A stretch of 64,000 nucleotides of DNA from Prorocentrum cordatum (GCA_963575745.1 CAUYUJ010018574.1:111853-175852), one strand, 5' to 3'; positions 23,885-32,825 are shown, numbered from the stretch's first letter. Program-made: numbers and translations. The notes: a model not told the origin generated them from the sequence alone.

Positions 23885-24540
23885 ACATCTGACTCAATCG
23901 ATCTCACTATCGATCTCACTCAACGGGACACAACGGGACACCACGGGACACCACGGGACACTTGTCGATCTCACTATCGACCTCACTCAACGGGACACCA
24001 CGGGACACCACGGGACACCACGGGACACCACGGGACACTTGTCGATCTCACTATCGATCTCACTCAACGGGACACCACGGGACACCACGGGCCACCACGG
24101 GACACCACGGGATACCGCGGGACACCTGTCGATCTCACTATCGATCTCACTATCGATCTCACTATCGATCTCACTCAACGGGACACCATAAGACACCACG
24201 GAGCACCACGGGACACCACGGGACACCACGGGACACCACATCGATCTCACAATCGATCTCACTATCGATCTCACTCAACGGGACACCACGGGACACCACG
24301 GACACTTGTCGATCTCACTATCGATCTCACTATCGATCTCACTTTTTGGGACACCACGAGACACCTCGGGGCACCACATCGATCTCAGTATCGATCTCAC
24401 TATCGATCTCACGATCGATCTCACTATTGATCTCACTATCGATCTCACTATCCACACCACGGGACACCACGGGCCACCACGGCACACCACGGGACACCGC
24501 CCGGCCCACCACGGGCCACCACGGGACACCCAGGACACCG
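23885..24540. repeat. Two interleaved minisatellites: ACGGGACACC and ATCTCACTATCG
   Basis: Blocks of a 10-bp unit (ACGGGACACC) alternate with blocks of a 12-bp unit (ATCTCACTATCG) at least six times. The alternation suggests that a compound block was itself amplified. Confidence 0.9.
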
Positions 24541-25110
24541 CCCGGCCCAACCGGCCACCAGCTGCTGGGCGACGGACCTCCGCTCCTACTTCGGCCTAGC
24601 TACAGGAGGACCACGCGCAGCTTCGCCTCGCCCGCACGCGCGACACGAACACGAAACCGAAACCGATTTCCCGGTGGGGGGTCTCCGTTTCACTGCGATC
24701 TCACCCCCAAACCTCCGATGCTTGTTGCGGATGCGTCTACGAATGATGGCGATGGGGTGGTGGCACCAGTAATACGACTGACTACGGATACGAACGGGAC
24801 ACTGACAAGAACGACGAGCATGATAATGGTAAACGCACTGGTAGTGTCAATCGCCTTAATAGCAATACACAAATAACGGTGGGGATCATGAAAACAATGA
24901 GAACACGCACGCAAGCTGAAGCGGAAATCGTCATAATTATACAGATACGTGTGCTGACACTGATCACAGAACATGAAGAGCATGGCGACGATACGGGAAC
25001 TAATGCGGCTCTACATGGCAATGGTGCAAAGGGCACTTGCAAACGTAAGGAAGCGGAGCTGGCGGGGGAGGAATGGGAAGGAAGAGGAATAGGAGGAGGT
25101 TGATGTCAGG
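24541..25110. other. Unassigned sequence
   Basis: Mostly non-repetitive, of lower GC than its neighbours. Short open frames exist on both strands, but none shows a domain or convincing exon borders. Confidence 0.4.
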
Positions 25111-25121
25111 GGGGAGCGAAG

Positions 25122-25233
25122 CTGGAGGTGGAACGGAGGGCACATGGCAAGCGCGACGTCCCTGTCCTCCGCTAGCAGGCCCCACACCGTCTCTGCCTCG
25201 AAGCCCACGTCCGCGTCTAGGAAGAGGAGGTGC
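25122..25233 (-). CDS. Exon-like fragment of a glycosyltransferase-like protein
   Basis: Reading the - strand from 25233, the frame encodes a segment containing HLLFLDADVGFEAETV, then WGLLAEDRDVALAMCPP. The FLDAD core followed by a helix and a DVA.A.CP pattern resembles the metal-binding DxD region of nucleotide-sugar glycosyltransferases, where a VDADI/LDADV strand is typical. Third positions are mostly G or C. The upstream edge fits an acceptor (CCCCGAG|G, the AG|G context found in the phosphatase gene at 44.5-47 kb). The downstream border is unclear because CAG at 25124-25122 is not followed by a normal donor. I could not find the flanking exons, so this may be a real exon of a split gene or a relic. 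The family is inferred from one motif only. Confidence 0.35.
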
Positions 25234-25299
25234 CTCGGGGCGACGGGGGAGGAGGACGCTGATGAAGAGGGGGGAGGGGACGGGGGAGGAGGGGAGAAG

Positions 25300-26680
25300 G
25301 AGGGTAAGGCCGAGCGAACTTGCATCACGGGGAATGTGCGCTTTCGTGCGCGCCCACACACGCTGGAACCCGATACATGGTGGCACTACCCGCAGACTGG
25401 TCAGACAAATTTACCGTATGCTCCTCGTGCCACCTCGTGGGAAGCACTTCGCAGCGCCAATGATTGGAAGGGTTGGAAATCAGGAAGGAACTGCTATTTG
25501 CGCATGCTGGGTAGCAGCTTGAAGCTGTGGGTGTTGCCGAGCAACGGCGTCCTTACATGGTACAATTTACACTATTGGCATGTTTGGTCAGATCATCGGC
25601 ACACCCTGTGTCATGCACCTCCTCATCGCTCTGGGCCCTGCGGTCGGATGCGTTCGGATGTGTTTCAACTGTTCTTTGTCGCATTGCAGATGGCGCCTAA
25701 ACAAAGATCCATACCTGCACGCGAAGTATTCGAACTCATGTCATGAATCAACCCCGCCATCCAGCTCCCTCCCATATCGCCTACCCTCCTCCTCCTCCTC
25801 CTCCTCCTCCTCTTCCTCCTCCTCCTCCCCTTCGAACTCCTCCTCCCCATCCTCCACCTCCTCCCCCCCTCCAACTTCTGGTGGTGGTGGAAATAAGGCC
25901 CATCAGCTTGAACTTCCATCGGCCCCCACCTCCTGCAGGGGGCGGGCGGGATCCGGCTCCGCCTCGAGGAAGGGCCCCCGTGCTGACTGTCCGCTGCGGG
26001 GCCTCGGGTGCTACGAGACGCCCTACCGATGATCCCCAGAACGTGTGCTGGCGCCAACGTGTGCTTGTCCACAGAAGCACTTCCAGACGATGCAGCCGAT
26101 GCAAAGAGAGCCGAATGTGCTCAATCCACGCTCGGCTAACACATGTCCTGAGGATCATCGGCCCTAGCACGCCGCGCCCGGGAACGCCGCGGCCCCCCGC
26201 GTCGCAGCTCCCCCCCCCCGGAGCTGCCACATCTGCATCCCCAGTGTAAGGAGTCCTGGGCAGTTGATCCCCCGATGTCACCTCCCAGGCTTCCAGTGCC
26301 CCTGGCAGCCCGCTCCCTGTGAGCGTCGCAGCCCCGCCCTCCCCCCGGAGCGGCCAAACCGGGTCCCCAGTGTAAGGAATCTAGAAGAAGAAATGAATTC
26401 CCTCGCGGGCCCTCCAGGGGAGCCCTTCACGGCGGCGACGGCTGGGCAGACGCCCTCAGGAGGGGCGCCCCCGCCTGGAGATGGGGGAGAAGGGGCACGA
26501 GGGTGGTGGGGGGACGGGACCTGAAGGGCGGAGGGCGATGTGGGCGGGAAAGGGAGGAGGAGGAGGAGGAGGAGGAGGAGGAGGAGGAGGAGGAGGCGGA
26601 GGAGGAAAGGGGCGGGGGCAGCAAAACAAGCCCTTCCCGCCCCATCCTCCTCCCTGGACTGCTCCTGCTCCCCTCCTTCT
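25300..26680. other. Unassigned sequence with TCC/GAG microsatellites
   Basis: TCC runs lie at 25785-25865 and a GAG run at 26555-26605. Between them is GC-rich, partly single-copy-looking DNA. Open frames occur on both strands but none has a recognisable domain or splice context good enough to report. Confidence 0.5.
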
Positions 26681-26685
26681 CCAAT

Positions 26686-26846
26686 CGAAGGATTGCACAA
26701 AAAAACCCTGAACGAAGGATTGCACAAAAAAACCTGCAACGAAGGATTGCACAAAAAAAAAAAAACCCACGTCGAAGGGTTTTTTTGTGCAATCCTTCGT
26801 CGAAGGGTTTTTTTGTGCAATCCTACGAAGGTTTTTTTGTGCAATC
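26686..26846. repeat. Symmetric palindrome of GGATTGCAC units
   Basis: Three direct copies of CGAAGGATTGCACAAAAAAA are followed by three copies of the reverse complement, TTTTTTTGTGCAATCCTNCG. The arms are made of tandem units, so the palindrome is also a tandem repeat; the centre is near 26775. No coding content. Confidence 0.9.
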
Positions 26847-26849
26847 CTC

Positions 26850-27240
26850 CTCCCTGCTTCCTCCTCCGGAGCATCCAACCTCCCTGGGTCGTTCGGGCTC
26901 GGGGGCTCGGGCTCGGGGGTCCCTCTCTGCACTGCGCCCCTGATTCCCCTGGACGCGCGGCCTTGCTCGCTCCGCCAGGGGGGGGGGGGGGAAGGGAGGG
27001 GGGACAGGAGGGCCACCGAGGACGCGGCGTAGGGCGTCAGGGGAGGAGGCGGGCACGCAGTGCAGCTGCACGGCGACTGCCACCAAACAAGACTCAAGAC
27101 AGGCGCCGCCGAGAGAACGCAACAACAGAAACAAGAGCCATAAATCGCTGAGCCATGATCCAGCAAGCCTGTGAACGGACGCACAGGGCAGGTCCGCTGA
27201 ACCTTCTCTCGACCCAATAGGTTTTGCTCTAGGTTTTGCT
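26850..27240. other. Unassigned GC-rich sequence
   Basis: Contains a GGGCTCGGGGGCTCGGG patch and a long G run near 26980. No gene is supported. Confidence 0.4.
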
Positions 27241-27249
27241 CCCGCAGAG

Positions 27250-27470
27250 GCGAACAGGAGGAGGCATCTGAATGCGGCGAGCTGCGCAACATGCTGAACA
27301 CATGGTATGACAAACTGGAAGGCCGTGCCACACGCCTGTCGGAGCTACTCGTTCGCCCCCCCCGCCCAGGGCACGTGGCGTCCGTGGACAAGAACTCCAT
27401 CACGGCGTTGTTCCGGCCAACCTGCGGTCACCAAAACCGCGGACGCCGACCAGCCTTGTCGTCCTCATTG
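27250..27470 (+). CDS. Exon candidate, unknown protein
   Basis: An open frame begins just after a pyrimidine-rich stretch ending GCTCCCGCAGAG (acceptor AG|GC at 27249/27250). It encodes EQEEASECGELRNMLN, then TWYDKLEGRATRLSELL, then a proline/arginine-rich part. The first half has predominantly G/C third positions and a helix-like hydrophobic pattern, unlike the surrounding low-complexity frames. I do not recognise the family. The 3' border is uncertain: the frame runs to about 27475, where the foldback element at 27477 starts. It may belong with the other exon-like + strand segments up to 31.8 kb, but no single splice path could be established. Confidence 0.3.
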
Positions 27471-27476
27471 AGGGGT

Positions 27477-27673
27477 AACGATAGGGGGGATAGGCATAGG
27501 GGGGGAAGCATCGACCTGGAATCGGCGATACATCGCTGGTAGATCGGCGATAGGCCTCCGATGGTGAAACCGCACCTTCCTGGGCAGGTTGGGGCTATCG
27601 GGCTCCTATCGGCGATCAGTGGGCGATTGGGGGTCGATGCATCCCCCCCTATGCCTATCCCTCCCCTATCGTT
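27477..27673. mobile_element. Foldback element with ~40-bp terminal inverted repeats
   Basis: The left arm (27477-27516) starts AACGATAGGGG and includes GGATAGGCATAGGGGGG and GCATCGACC. The right arm (27632-27673) is its reverse complement with a few indels in the G/C runs. The 115-base interior repeats GGCGATAG/CTATCGG words in both orientations. There is no coding capacity and no clear target duplication. Best read as a MITE or foldback element. Confidence 0.7.
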
Positions 27674-27847
27674 GGCCCTGACTTATCCTCATGCTCAAAC
27701 GTCTCCCCTCCCGCCTGCCGAACGGGGGGGACGGGGCGGTCGAGCGTTCGGCAGAGGCGAGGGCACGTGCCCTGGGCCGTGCGAGAGAGACTGCCCGCAG
27801 GCCCGCGCACGTGTGCCTGCTACGGTAAGGGCGTTCGACTACGCTTT

Positions 27848-28040
27848 CGGCCTCCTTCTCCTCCTCCCTCCTCCTCCTCCTCCTCCTCCTCTCCTCCTCC
27901 TCCTCCTCCTCCTCCTCCTCCTCCTCCTCCTCCTCCTCCTCCTCCTCCTCCTCCTCCTCCTCCTCCTCCCCCTCCTCCTCAATCATCCTCCTCCTCCTCC
28001 TCCGCCTCCTCCTCCTCCTCGTCCTCCTCCTCCGTGCAGA
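27848..28040. repeat. (TCC)n microsatellite
   Basis: Nearly 190 bases of CTC/TCC triplets. Frames are poly-L, poly-P, poly-S or, on the other strand, poly-E/R/G. Confidence 0.95.
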
Positions 28041-28470
28041 GGCCCCCAGAAGGACCCTTTGAGAAGGTGGAAGCCCCGGCCTGCGCTCACTCCTGCGGGC
28101 GCTACGGCTCGCATCGGGCAGGGGGAGCAAGCGGAGCGAGCGTATCCCTGTGACACGTGCGCGCCAATGACCCCACGGGGCGAGCGCGCGCTGGTGGCAG
28201 GTACTGCTGTGGTCACTGGCCCCTGCGATTGCGGAGCACACCGTGCAGCTGGTGCAGCAGAGCAAGACAGACGGCATATTGCTCTAGACCCGCAGAAGAG
28301 GAGCAGGAGAAAGGGGGAAAGATCGATAAGAAGGAACTCGTCGGCATGTTTCCTCGGAAGCACCACGGCTGGCCAGAGCAAACGAACAGACAGGAGGACG
28401 GAGAGCAAGTGAAGGGCGCGGTGGGCGGCGGCGGCGGATACGGTCCTCCTGATGCTGTGTCTAAGTCTGG
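28041..28470. other. Unassigned sequence
   Basis: GC-rich, non-repetitive DNA with open frames on both strands (the + strand frame includes MFPRKHHGWPEQTNRQ). Exon status cannot be decided by eye and no domain is visible. Confidence 0.35.
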
Positions 28471-28483
28471 TTCATCTTCCTCT

Positions 28484-28505
28484 GCTGCTGCTGCTGCTGA
28501 TCATC

Positions 28506-28539
<34 letters not shown>

Positions 28540-28676
28540 TCCTCCTCCTCCTCCTCCTCCTCCTCCTCCTGCTCCCCCTCCTCCTGCTCCCCCTCCTCCC
28601 CCTCCTCCTCCTCCTCCTCCGCCTCCTCCTCCTCCTCCTCCTCCGCCTCCTCCTCCTCCTCTTCCTCCTCCTCCTC
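28484..28676. repeat. CTG/TCC microsatellite
   Basis: CTGCTGCTG (28484-28530) passes into TCC repeats (28530-28676). It ends in CTCTCAG, which could serve as a polypyrimidine tract and acceptor for the sequence at 28679. Confidence 0.9.
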
Positions 28677-28830
28677 TCAGCCACTCTGGCGATGGCTCGA
28701 GCGCCCTGGGCACCCGCACTTTACAACGGCGCAGGTGCCTGGCCGACGGGACCATCGCTCGCACTGCTTTTGCAGGCCTGGAAATGGGCACCAACACCAA
28801 AACAGGGGGCTGCCTCCACGGGGGGAAGAT

Positions 28831-28911
28831 GATCCTGGATTTCGGTGTTGGTGGTAATATTTCGGTCACCTGGGAAGCCAGAATATTACCACCATCACCG
28901 AGATTGGGATC
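28831..28911. repeat. Imperfect long hairpin (GGTGGTAATATT arms)
   Basis: CGGTGTTGGTGGTAATATT (28843-28861) and AATATTACCACCATCACCG (28882-28900) are reverse complements with one mismatch around a 20-base loop. Pairing extends with gaps to GATCC (28831) and GGATC (28911). It interrupts an otherwise open frame. Possibly a very short foldback element. Confidence 0.8.
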
Positions 28912-29101
28912 TTCATCCCTCGGCGGAGGCACACCGCCGATCTTGATGGTCGTGTCAACCTCTGGGCCTGCGATGCTTGCAGAGGGGGAGGGATGTCGAA
29001 TCGGCACCGCGGAGGACCCTTCGCAGGAATTACAGCTGCCGGCGGCCGTCCCTCGCCCGCCGTCCCAGGGACACCCTTCGCGTCGTCCGCGCGGAGGTCT
29101 G

Positions 29102-29231
29102 GCCATGGCTAGGACGTCCATTCCCTTTGTTTTTGTTTCGGTATCGTGCGTGGTTTTTTTGCCAAATGATCAAGGATGCTCTTCAATGGTCCTCGCCGAA
29201 GGAAAAAAGCACACGTCCGAGCAATGCCAAG
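29102..29231 (+). repeat. ~130-bp dispersed repeat, copy 1
   Basis: Matches 48338-48470 closely by eye. Both copies contain GACGTCCATTCCCT, TTTTTGTTT, GCCAAATGATCAAGGATGCT and CACACGTCCGAGC.ATGCCAAG in the same order. Copy 1 ends at GATGCCAAG/CAATGCCAAG, immediately before the exon-like frame at 29232. Confidence 0.8.
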
Positions 29232-29425
29232 AGGTGCTAAGATACGTGGAGGAGGAGCTGAAGCCGCAGATGGCGAAAGCCAGGGCGAAAGCTGCCCCTG
29301 TCCTGAAGGACGACGTGGCCAAACAGAGGCTGCCCAGCGAGCCCGTGCAGGACGACTTGGCGGCGGCGGCTCCCAACGCCTTGACAGAGGAGGTCGAGCC
29401 AGACTGGGCTCCCGATCCTGTGGTT
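29232..29425 (+). CDS. Exon candidate, acidic/lysine-rich helical protein
   Basis: After ATGCCAAG (29224-29231) the frame reads EVLRYVEEELKPQMAKARAK, then AAPVLKDDVAKQRLP and a D/A/E-rich part ending WAPDPVV. The last codons run into GTTAG|GTCGGG (donor at 29425/29426), another AG|G context. Third positions are nearly all G/C and the first half is predicted as helix or coiled coil. I do not recognise the protein. The acceptor side coincides with the end of the dispersed repeat at 29102-29231, so the repeat would supply the end of the intron. Alternatively the frame simply continues through to a stop at 29458. Confidence 0.35.
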
Positions 29426-29559
29426 AGGTCGGGCATGTTCCCCTGCAGACGGATTTAAAAACTCAAAAATAAACAAAAAGAATACAAACATCGTCCTCAT
29501 ACTATTTCTCTACAATTTTTATAATCCTCCTGTAGAGGGACCTCAGGCCCGACTTAATG

Positions 29560-29701
29560 CTATGGAGGAGTCGACGTCCAACAGGGAGAACGGCTCGACG
29601 GAAGAGGCCGGAAAGCCCGTGAGGAGGGCCTTCTCCGGGACAGGCAGGGGGCCGCGGAAGAAGTGCCGGTTGTCTACATGGACGGCTCGGCGCCTGCACG
29701 T
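29560..29701 (+). CDS. Exon candidate ending at a GTAAGT donor
   Basis: The frame contains MEESTSNRENGSTEEAGKP, then a basic stretch with RRAFSGTGRGPRKKCR. It ends at CTGCAC|GTAAGT, the best consensus donor in this region. An upstream CCTCCTGTAG near 29534 could be the acceptor. Third positions are G/C-rich. No family is recognised. A related segment (CCTCCTGTGGAGGGAC) appears at 31906, so part of it may be repeated DNA. Confidence 0.25.
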
Positions 29702-29787
29702 AAGTGGTCTGCTGGCACGGCTGGGAGCACCCTCTCTTCAGCAGTGCCGACGGCGCCTCCCAGCAGCGCGTTTCTTTATGTTCGGCG

Positions 29788-29942
29788 ATAATGGGCATTA
29801 TAGGGGGGGGAGGGGGCAGGGGGGGGGTATCATGTAACGCCTCCCCCCCGCCGTGCGCACGGCGGCAGTGCCCGGAGCGCACTGGGGGGGGAGGGGCGTT
29901 ACGTTACACGGGGGGGTGGCCGGGGGCTAGAATGCCCATTAC
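29788..29942. mobile_element. Nested foldback element
   Basis: The outer arms ATAATGGGCATTATAG (29788-29803) and CTAGAATGCCCATTAC (29927-29942) are inverted. Inside them, GTAACGCCTCCCCCCC (29834-29849) pairs with GGGGGGGAGGGGCGTTAC (29885-29902), and the centre CCGCCGTGCGCACGGCGG is itself palindromic. There is no coding content. Confidence 0.65.
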
Positions 29943-30035
29943 GCCCCAAGCAAAAAAGAAGCACCAGGTGGGAGGTGAAGCGGCCCAACAGGTCGGAGGC
30001 GCCGATGCGCCCGCTGGAGGTGAGCCTGTGGGACA

Positions 30036-30230
30036 AACACACACACACACAAAACACACTGTGGGAAAACACACACACAAAAAAAAACACAATGTGGGAA
30101 AAAAAACACAATGTGGGGAAAAACACACTGTGGGAAAACAACACTGTGGGAAAACACACACACAGAGGGAAAAACACACAGGAGTGTGTGTGTGTGTGTT
30201 TTCCCACAGTGTGTGTTTTTTCCCACGAGC
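30036..30230. repeat. CACACA/GTGGGAAAA repeats with inverted half
   Basis: Repeats of GTGGGAAAACACACAC (30060-30180) are followed by GTGTGTGTTTTCCCACAG (30184-30227), the reverse complement of the same unit, giving a stem built from tandem units, as at 26686-26846. Confidence 0.85.
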
Positions 30231-30243
30231 GAGGGGCATCACA

Positions 30244-30379
30244 GGAAGGCGACGAAGCAGCCCGTCGAGAAGGTGCGCGTTCGCCGGAAGGCGCCAGCCC
30301 GTCAGGCCAGGAAGGACAAGGCCCGGGTGGCCAAGCTGGCGAAGCGCGATGCGGAGTCGGGCAAGCAGCCACCTCCGAA
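30244..30379 (+). CDS. Exon candidate, lysine/arginine-rich
   Basis: A CACAG acceptor (30239-30243) opens a frame reading KATKQPVEKVRVRRKAPARQ followed by ARKDKARVAKLAKRDAESGK, with third positions almost all G/C. The composition is basic and helical, like a nucleic-acid-binding or ribosome-associated tail, but no family can be named. The frame ends near CCGAAA|GTACAG. It lies directly after an inverted repeat (30036-30230), which argues for caution. Confidence 0.3.
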
Positions 30380-30675
30380 AGTACAGTCGAGGCGTTGACC
30401 TAAGGGACCCTAGATAAGGAACGAGGCCCCTTTTCCATAAGTTTACCTTCGATTTCCCATCGAAACTGAAGGAAAACCTTAGGCAAGGTGTGGAATAATT
30501 AAGGAACGCCGAGCCCCTCCCAAACGAAAAGGGTTCCTTCTTCAGCGCCCCGACTGTAGTCTGGCTGGGGAAGCGCTCGGAGGAGCGCACGGCAACGGCG
30601 TGGGAGGACAAGGAGTCGGGCAGCGACCGCACGGACTGCAGCAGGGGCCTGGAGCAGGCGCCGTGGCACGGTAGG

Positions 30676-31052
30676 AGAAATGGTTCGAACAGCACGTGGG
30701 AAAGGAGGCCGCACCGCTGGTGGAAGCGACCATTAGCAAGGGCGACCCCGAGGAGGCCGTCACCTCCGAGGCATGCGTTGCAAAGCTGGAGGCGGTATTC
30801 GACCTGGACGCCAGGGACTGCGCAACCGCAGAGGGAGGCACCGTGAAGGAGGAGGCGAAGAATGCTCCCCTGGGCGCCATGGAAGGTAAGGCCAGGCGTT
30901 GCTACCTGGCCACGGAGTCCACAGGAGACGACTCGGGCAAAAAGACCGAGAGCAATGAGGACTTGGCGAGCGCGGAGGGGACGAAGGCACAGCTGAAGTC
31001 TCAGCACGACCTCTGCATCGACGCGGAAGCCCTGAGTCTGACACCTCGGTGA
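30676..31052 (+). CDS. Exon candidate, acidic helical protein, terminal
   Basis: From GGTAG|GAG (30675/30676) the frame reads EKWFEQHVGKEAAPLVEATI and continues with an alanine/glutamate-rich helical part to APLGAMEG. GAAG|GTAAGG (30887/30888) is a good donor and TCCACAG|GAG (30926/30927) a good acceptor. The 39-base interval between them is itself open and in frame, so it may be a tiny intron or simply coding. Downstream, DDSGKKTESNEDLASAEGTK and a Q/H-containing segment lead to a TGA stop at 31050-31052. GC-rich third positions support coding. The protein is unrecognised. Confidence 0.35.
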
Positions 31053-31179
31053 AGGTTCCCGAGGCCACGATGGACTCCACGACTGAAGAGCGGAGCATGT
31101 CGTTAAAGGCTTGACGACTTCTGCCGTCCTTCGACTCGCGCTGGAGCGGCCGCAATTTGCTCCAACTGTCCCCGAAGGT

Positions 31180-31272
31180 CTCTGGATTTACCCAGATGTA
31201 CCTGGATGTACCTCGATTTATCTGCATGTACCTGGATTGATCTGCATTCACCTTGATGTATCTGACTCGATC
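31180..31272. repeat. TACCTGGATGTA degenerate minisatellite
   Basis: Six or so imperfect 13-15 base units (TACCTGGATGTACCT, TATCTGCATGTACCT, GATCTGCATTCACCT). Confidence 0.75.
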
Positions 31273-31289
31273 CCCACAAGTCGGTTGGA

Positions 31290-31440
31290 AAAAAGTCGTC
31301 GAGCCTCTAGGGAGCATGCACGTGCTGGTGCACGAACTGCACCTGGACACCCTGGACGGTGAGGGCAAGACGAGGGCCTTCGGCGCGGCGCCGAGGCTGG
31401 TCCCGGTGTTCGAGGGCTCGCTGAAGCTTGATATGAATAG
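31290..31440 (+). CDS. Exon candidate, unknown protein
   Basis: The frame reads KKVVEPLGSMHVLVHELHLD, then TLDGEGKTRAFGAAPRLVPV and FEGSLKLDM. Codons such as CTG GTG CAC, CTG GAC ACC and GGC AAG ACG have a strong G/C bias at the third position and the segment alternates like a beta strand. No domain can be named. Borders are uncertain; the frame stays open to 31468. Confidence 0.3.
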
Positions 31441-31648
31441 AGGGCAAACAAATCACCCCCCAGAATGACCACTCTGACAAGCGAGGCCGTTTGGTAAGCG
31501 CACCCACAGAAGGAATCGAACAGTGCAAGGCTGTTTCGTACACGCCCAGGGCCGCTCAGTAAACGCCAGTTGTCGGGTCAGGGGGCTCCTCCTTCCCTGA
31601 ATGGAGGCCGTGACCGACACCAGCAAGGACGGGCTCGTGTCAGGGCGA

Positions 31649-31809
31649 CGCGCTAAGGCAGGAAGTTCGCGAAGTGGGATCCCGAGCTGGCCGCCGTCGA
31701 TGCAGTCAAGCGGCTGCTGGACTTCGGCCGAACAGTGTGGGGCTCAGCCCCGAGGCCTGGAGTTCAGTCGGGCCTGTCCTCCTACAGGGGGGTTGTGGAC
31801 AAAAATTGA
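31649..31809 (+). CDS. Exon candidate, unknown protein
   Basis: The frame starting AAG TTC GCG AAG TGG reads KFAKWDPELAAVDAVKRLLD, then FGRTVWGSAPRPGV and QSGLSSYRGVVDKN before a TGA at 31807-31809. The regular helix pattern (AAVDAVKRLLDF) and G/C-rich third positions suggest coding. Two other frames across the same bases are also open, so strand and frame are not certain. Confidence 0.25.
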
Positions 31810-32084
31810 AAAATAGCCCCAAAAAATGCACCCAAACTGGTCAACAAGTATTCCCAAAAATCGTCCCCAGACTATTTTCCGACTAGTTCAGAGGTTCCTC
31901 CTCCTGTGGAGGGACAGGCCCGCCTTGAGCCTGGAGGGGCCGCGGGGTTGGGCCGTGGTGCCGCGGGTCCCTCGGCAGGGGGGGGCTGGCCCAGCAGGGG
32001 CAGGCGGCGTGTTCACTGAACCTTGCTCGGAGCGTGGGGGCGCCCGCGGGGCGCAGCGGTCCTGGACCACGCCACGCCTTTAGA

Positions 32085-32655
32085 CTTCAGCCTCCTCCTC
32101 CTCCTCCTCCTCCTCCTCCTCCTCCCATGCCTCCCTCCTACCCTCGTACGTTCCTCACTGTTCTCTGTCTCCTCCTCCTCCTCCTCCTCCTCCTCCTCGT
32201 TCTCCTGGTTCCTAGTTCCTGATGTCTGACAGGGTCTTCGATCGCAGCCAACCCCTCCTCCTCCTCCTCCTCCTCCTCCTCCTCCTCATCATCATCATCA
32301 TCAGCATCAGCAGCAGCAGCATCATCATCAGCAGCAGCAGCATCATCAGCATCATCAACATCAGCATCATCATCATCATCAGCATCATCATCATCAGCAT
32401 GATGTTCAGCATCATCATCATCATCATCATCATCATCGTCATCATCATCAGCATCATCACCAGCAGCATCGTCCTCGTCTTTCTCTTCCCCCTCCTCCTG
32501 ACATAAGGGTCAAGTTCTGCATATCCGGATGCCGGGAAATCTGAGCTGGACAGGATAACGGGAGTGCAAGCCGACCGTGCAGCAGCAACAGGCCCCGATT
32601 GCGTCGACATCATCTGGACCACCCACCCTCCTCCCCCTCCCCCTCCTCCACCACC
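32085..32655 (+). repeat. Direct repeat left of the retroelement (TCC-ATC-core-TCC)
   Basis: Order: TCC runs, ATC/CAG runs (32287-32470), a core of about 170 bases (32471-32640) and TCC again. The core contains GACAGGATAACGGGAGTGCA, GCCGACCGTGCAGCAGCA and CCCCGATTGCGTCGACATCA. The same order and core recur at 39407-40080, on the other side of the retroelement, with scattered substitutions. No frame is intact in both copies. Confidence 0.8.
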
Positions 32656-32825
32656 TCCTTCTCCTCCTCAAGTAACATTGGGGCCCGAACTATTTTAGCT
32701 AACGCGCTCCAGTCTCTGTGCCGTCGCGTGGCACTTGAGGAACAAGGCTAAGCACAACCAGCCCAACCCATTTGTGCTTCAGCCTCGACTAAATCAGAAA
32801 CAAGTTGTCAGAGGACACCGCAGCC

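Noticed and set aside
24120-24450. Apparent repeat protein with IDLTIDLT-type units
   Set aside because: A product of the 12-bp ATCTCACTATCG minisatellite; both strands are open and no other coding sign exists.
29899-31007. 367-codon frame on the - strand
   Set aside because: It overlaps + strand exon candidates with better codon bias and crosses an inverted CA/GTGGG array; no motif was seen.
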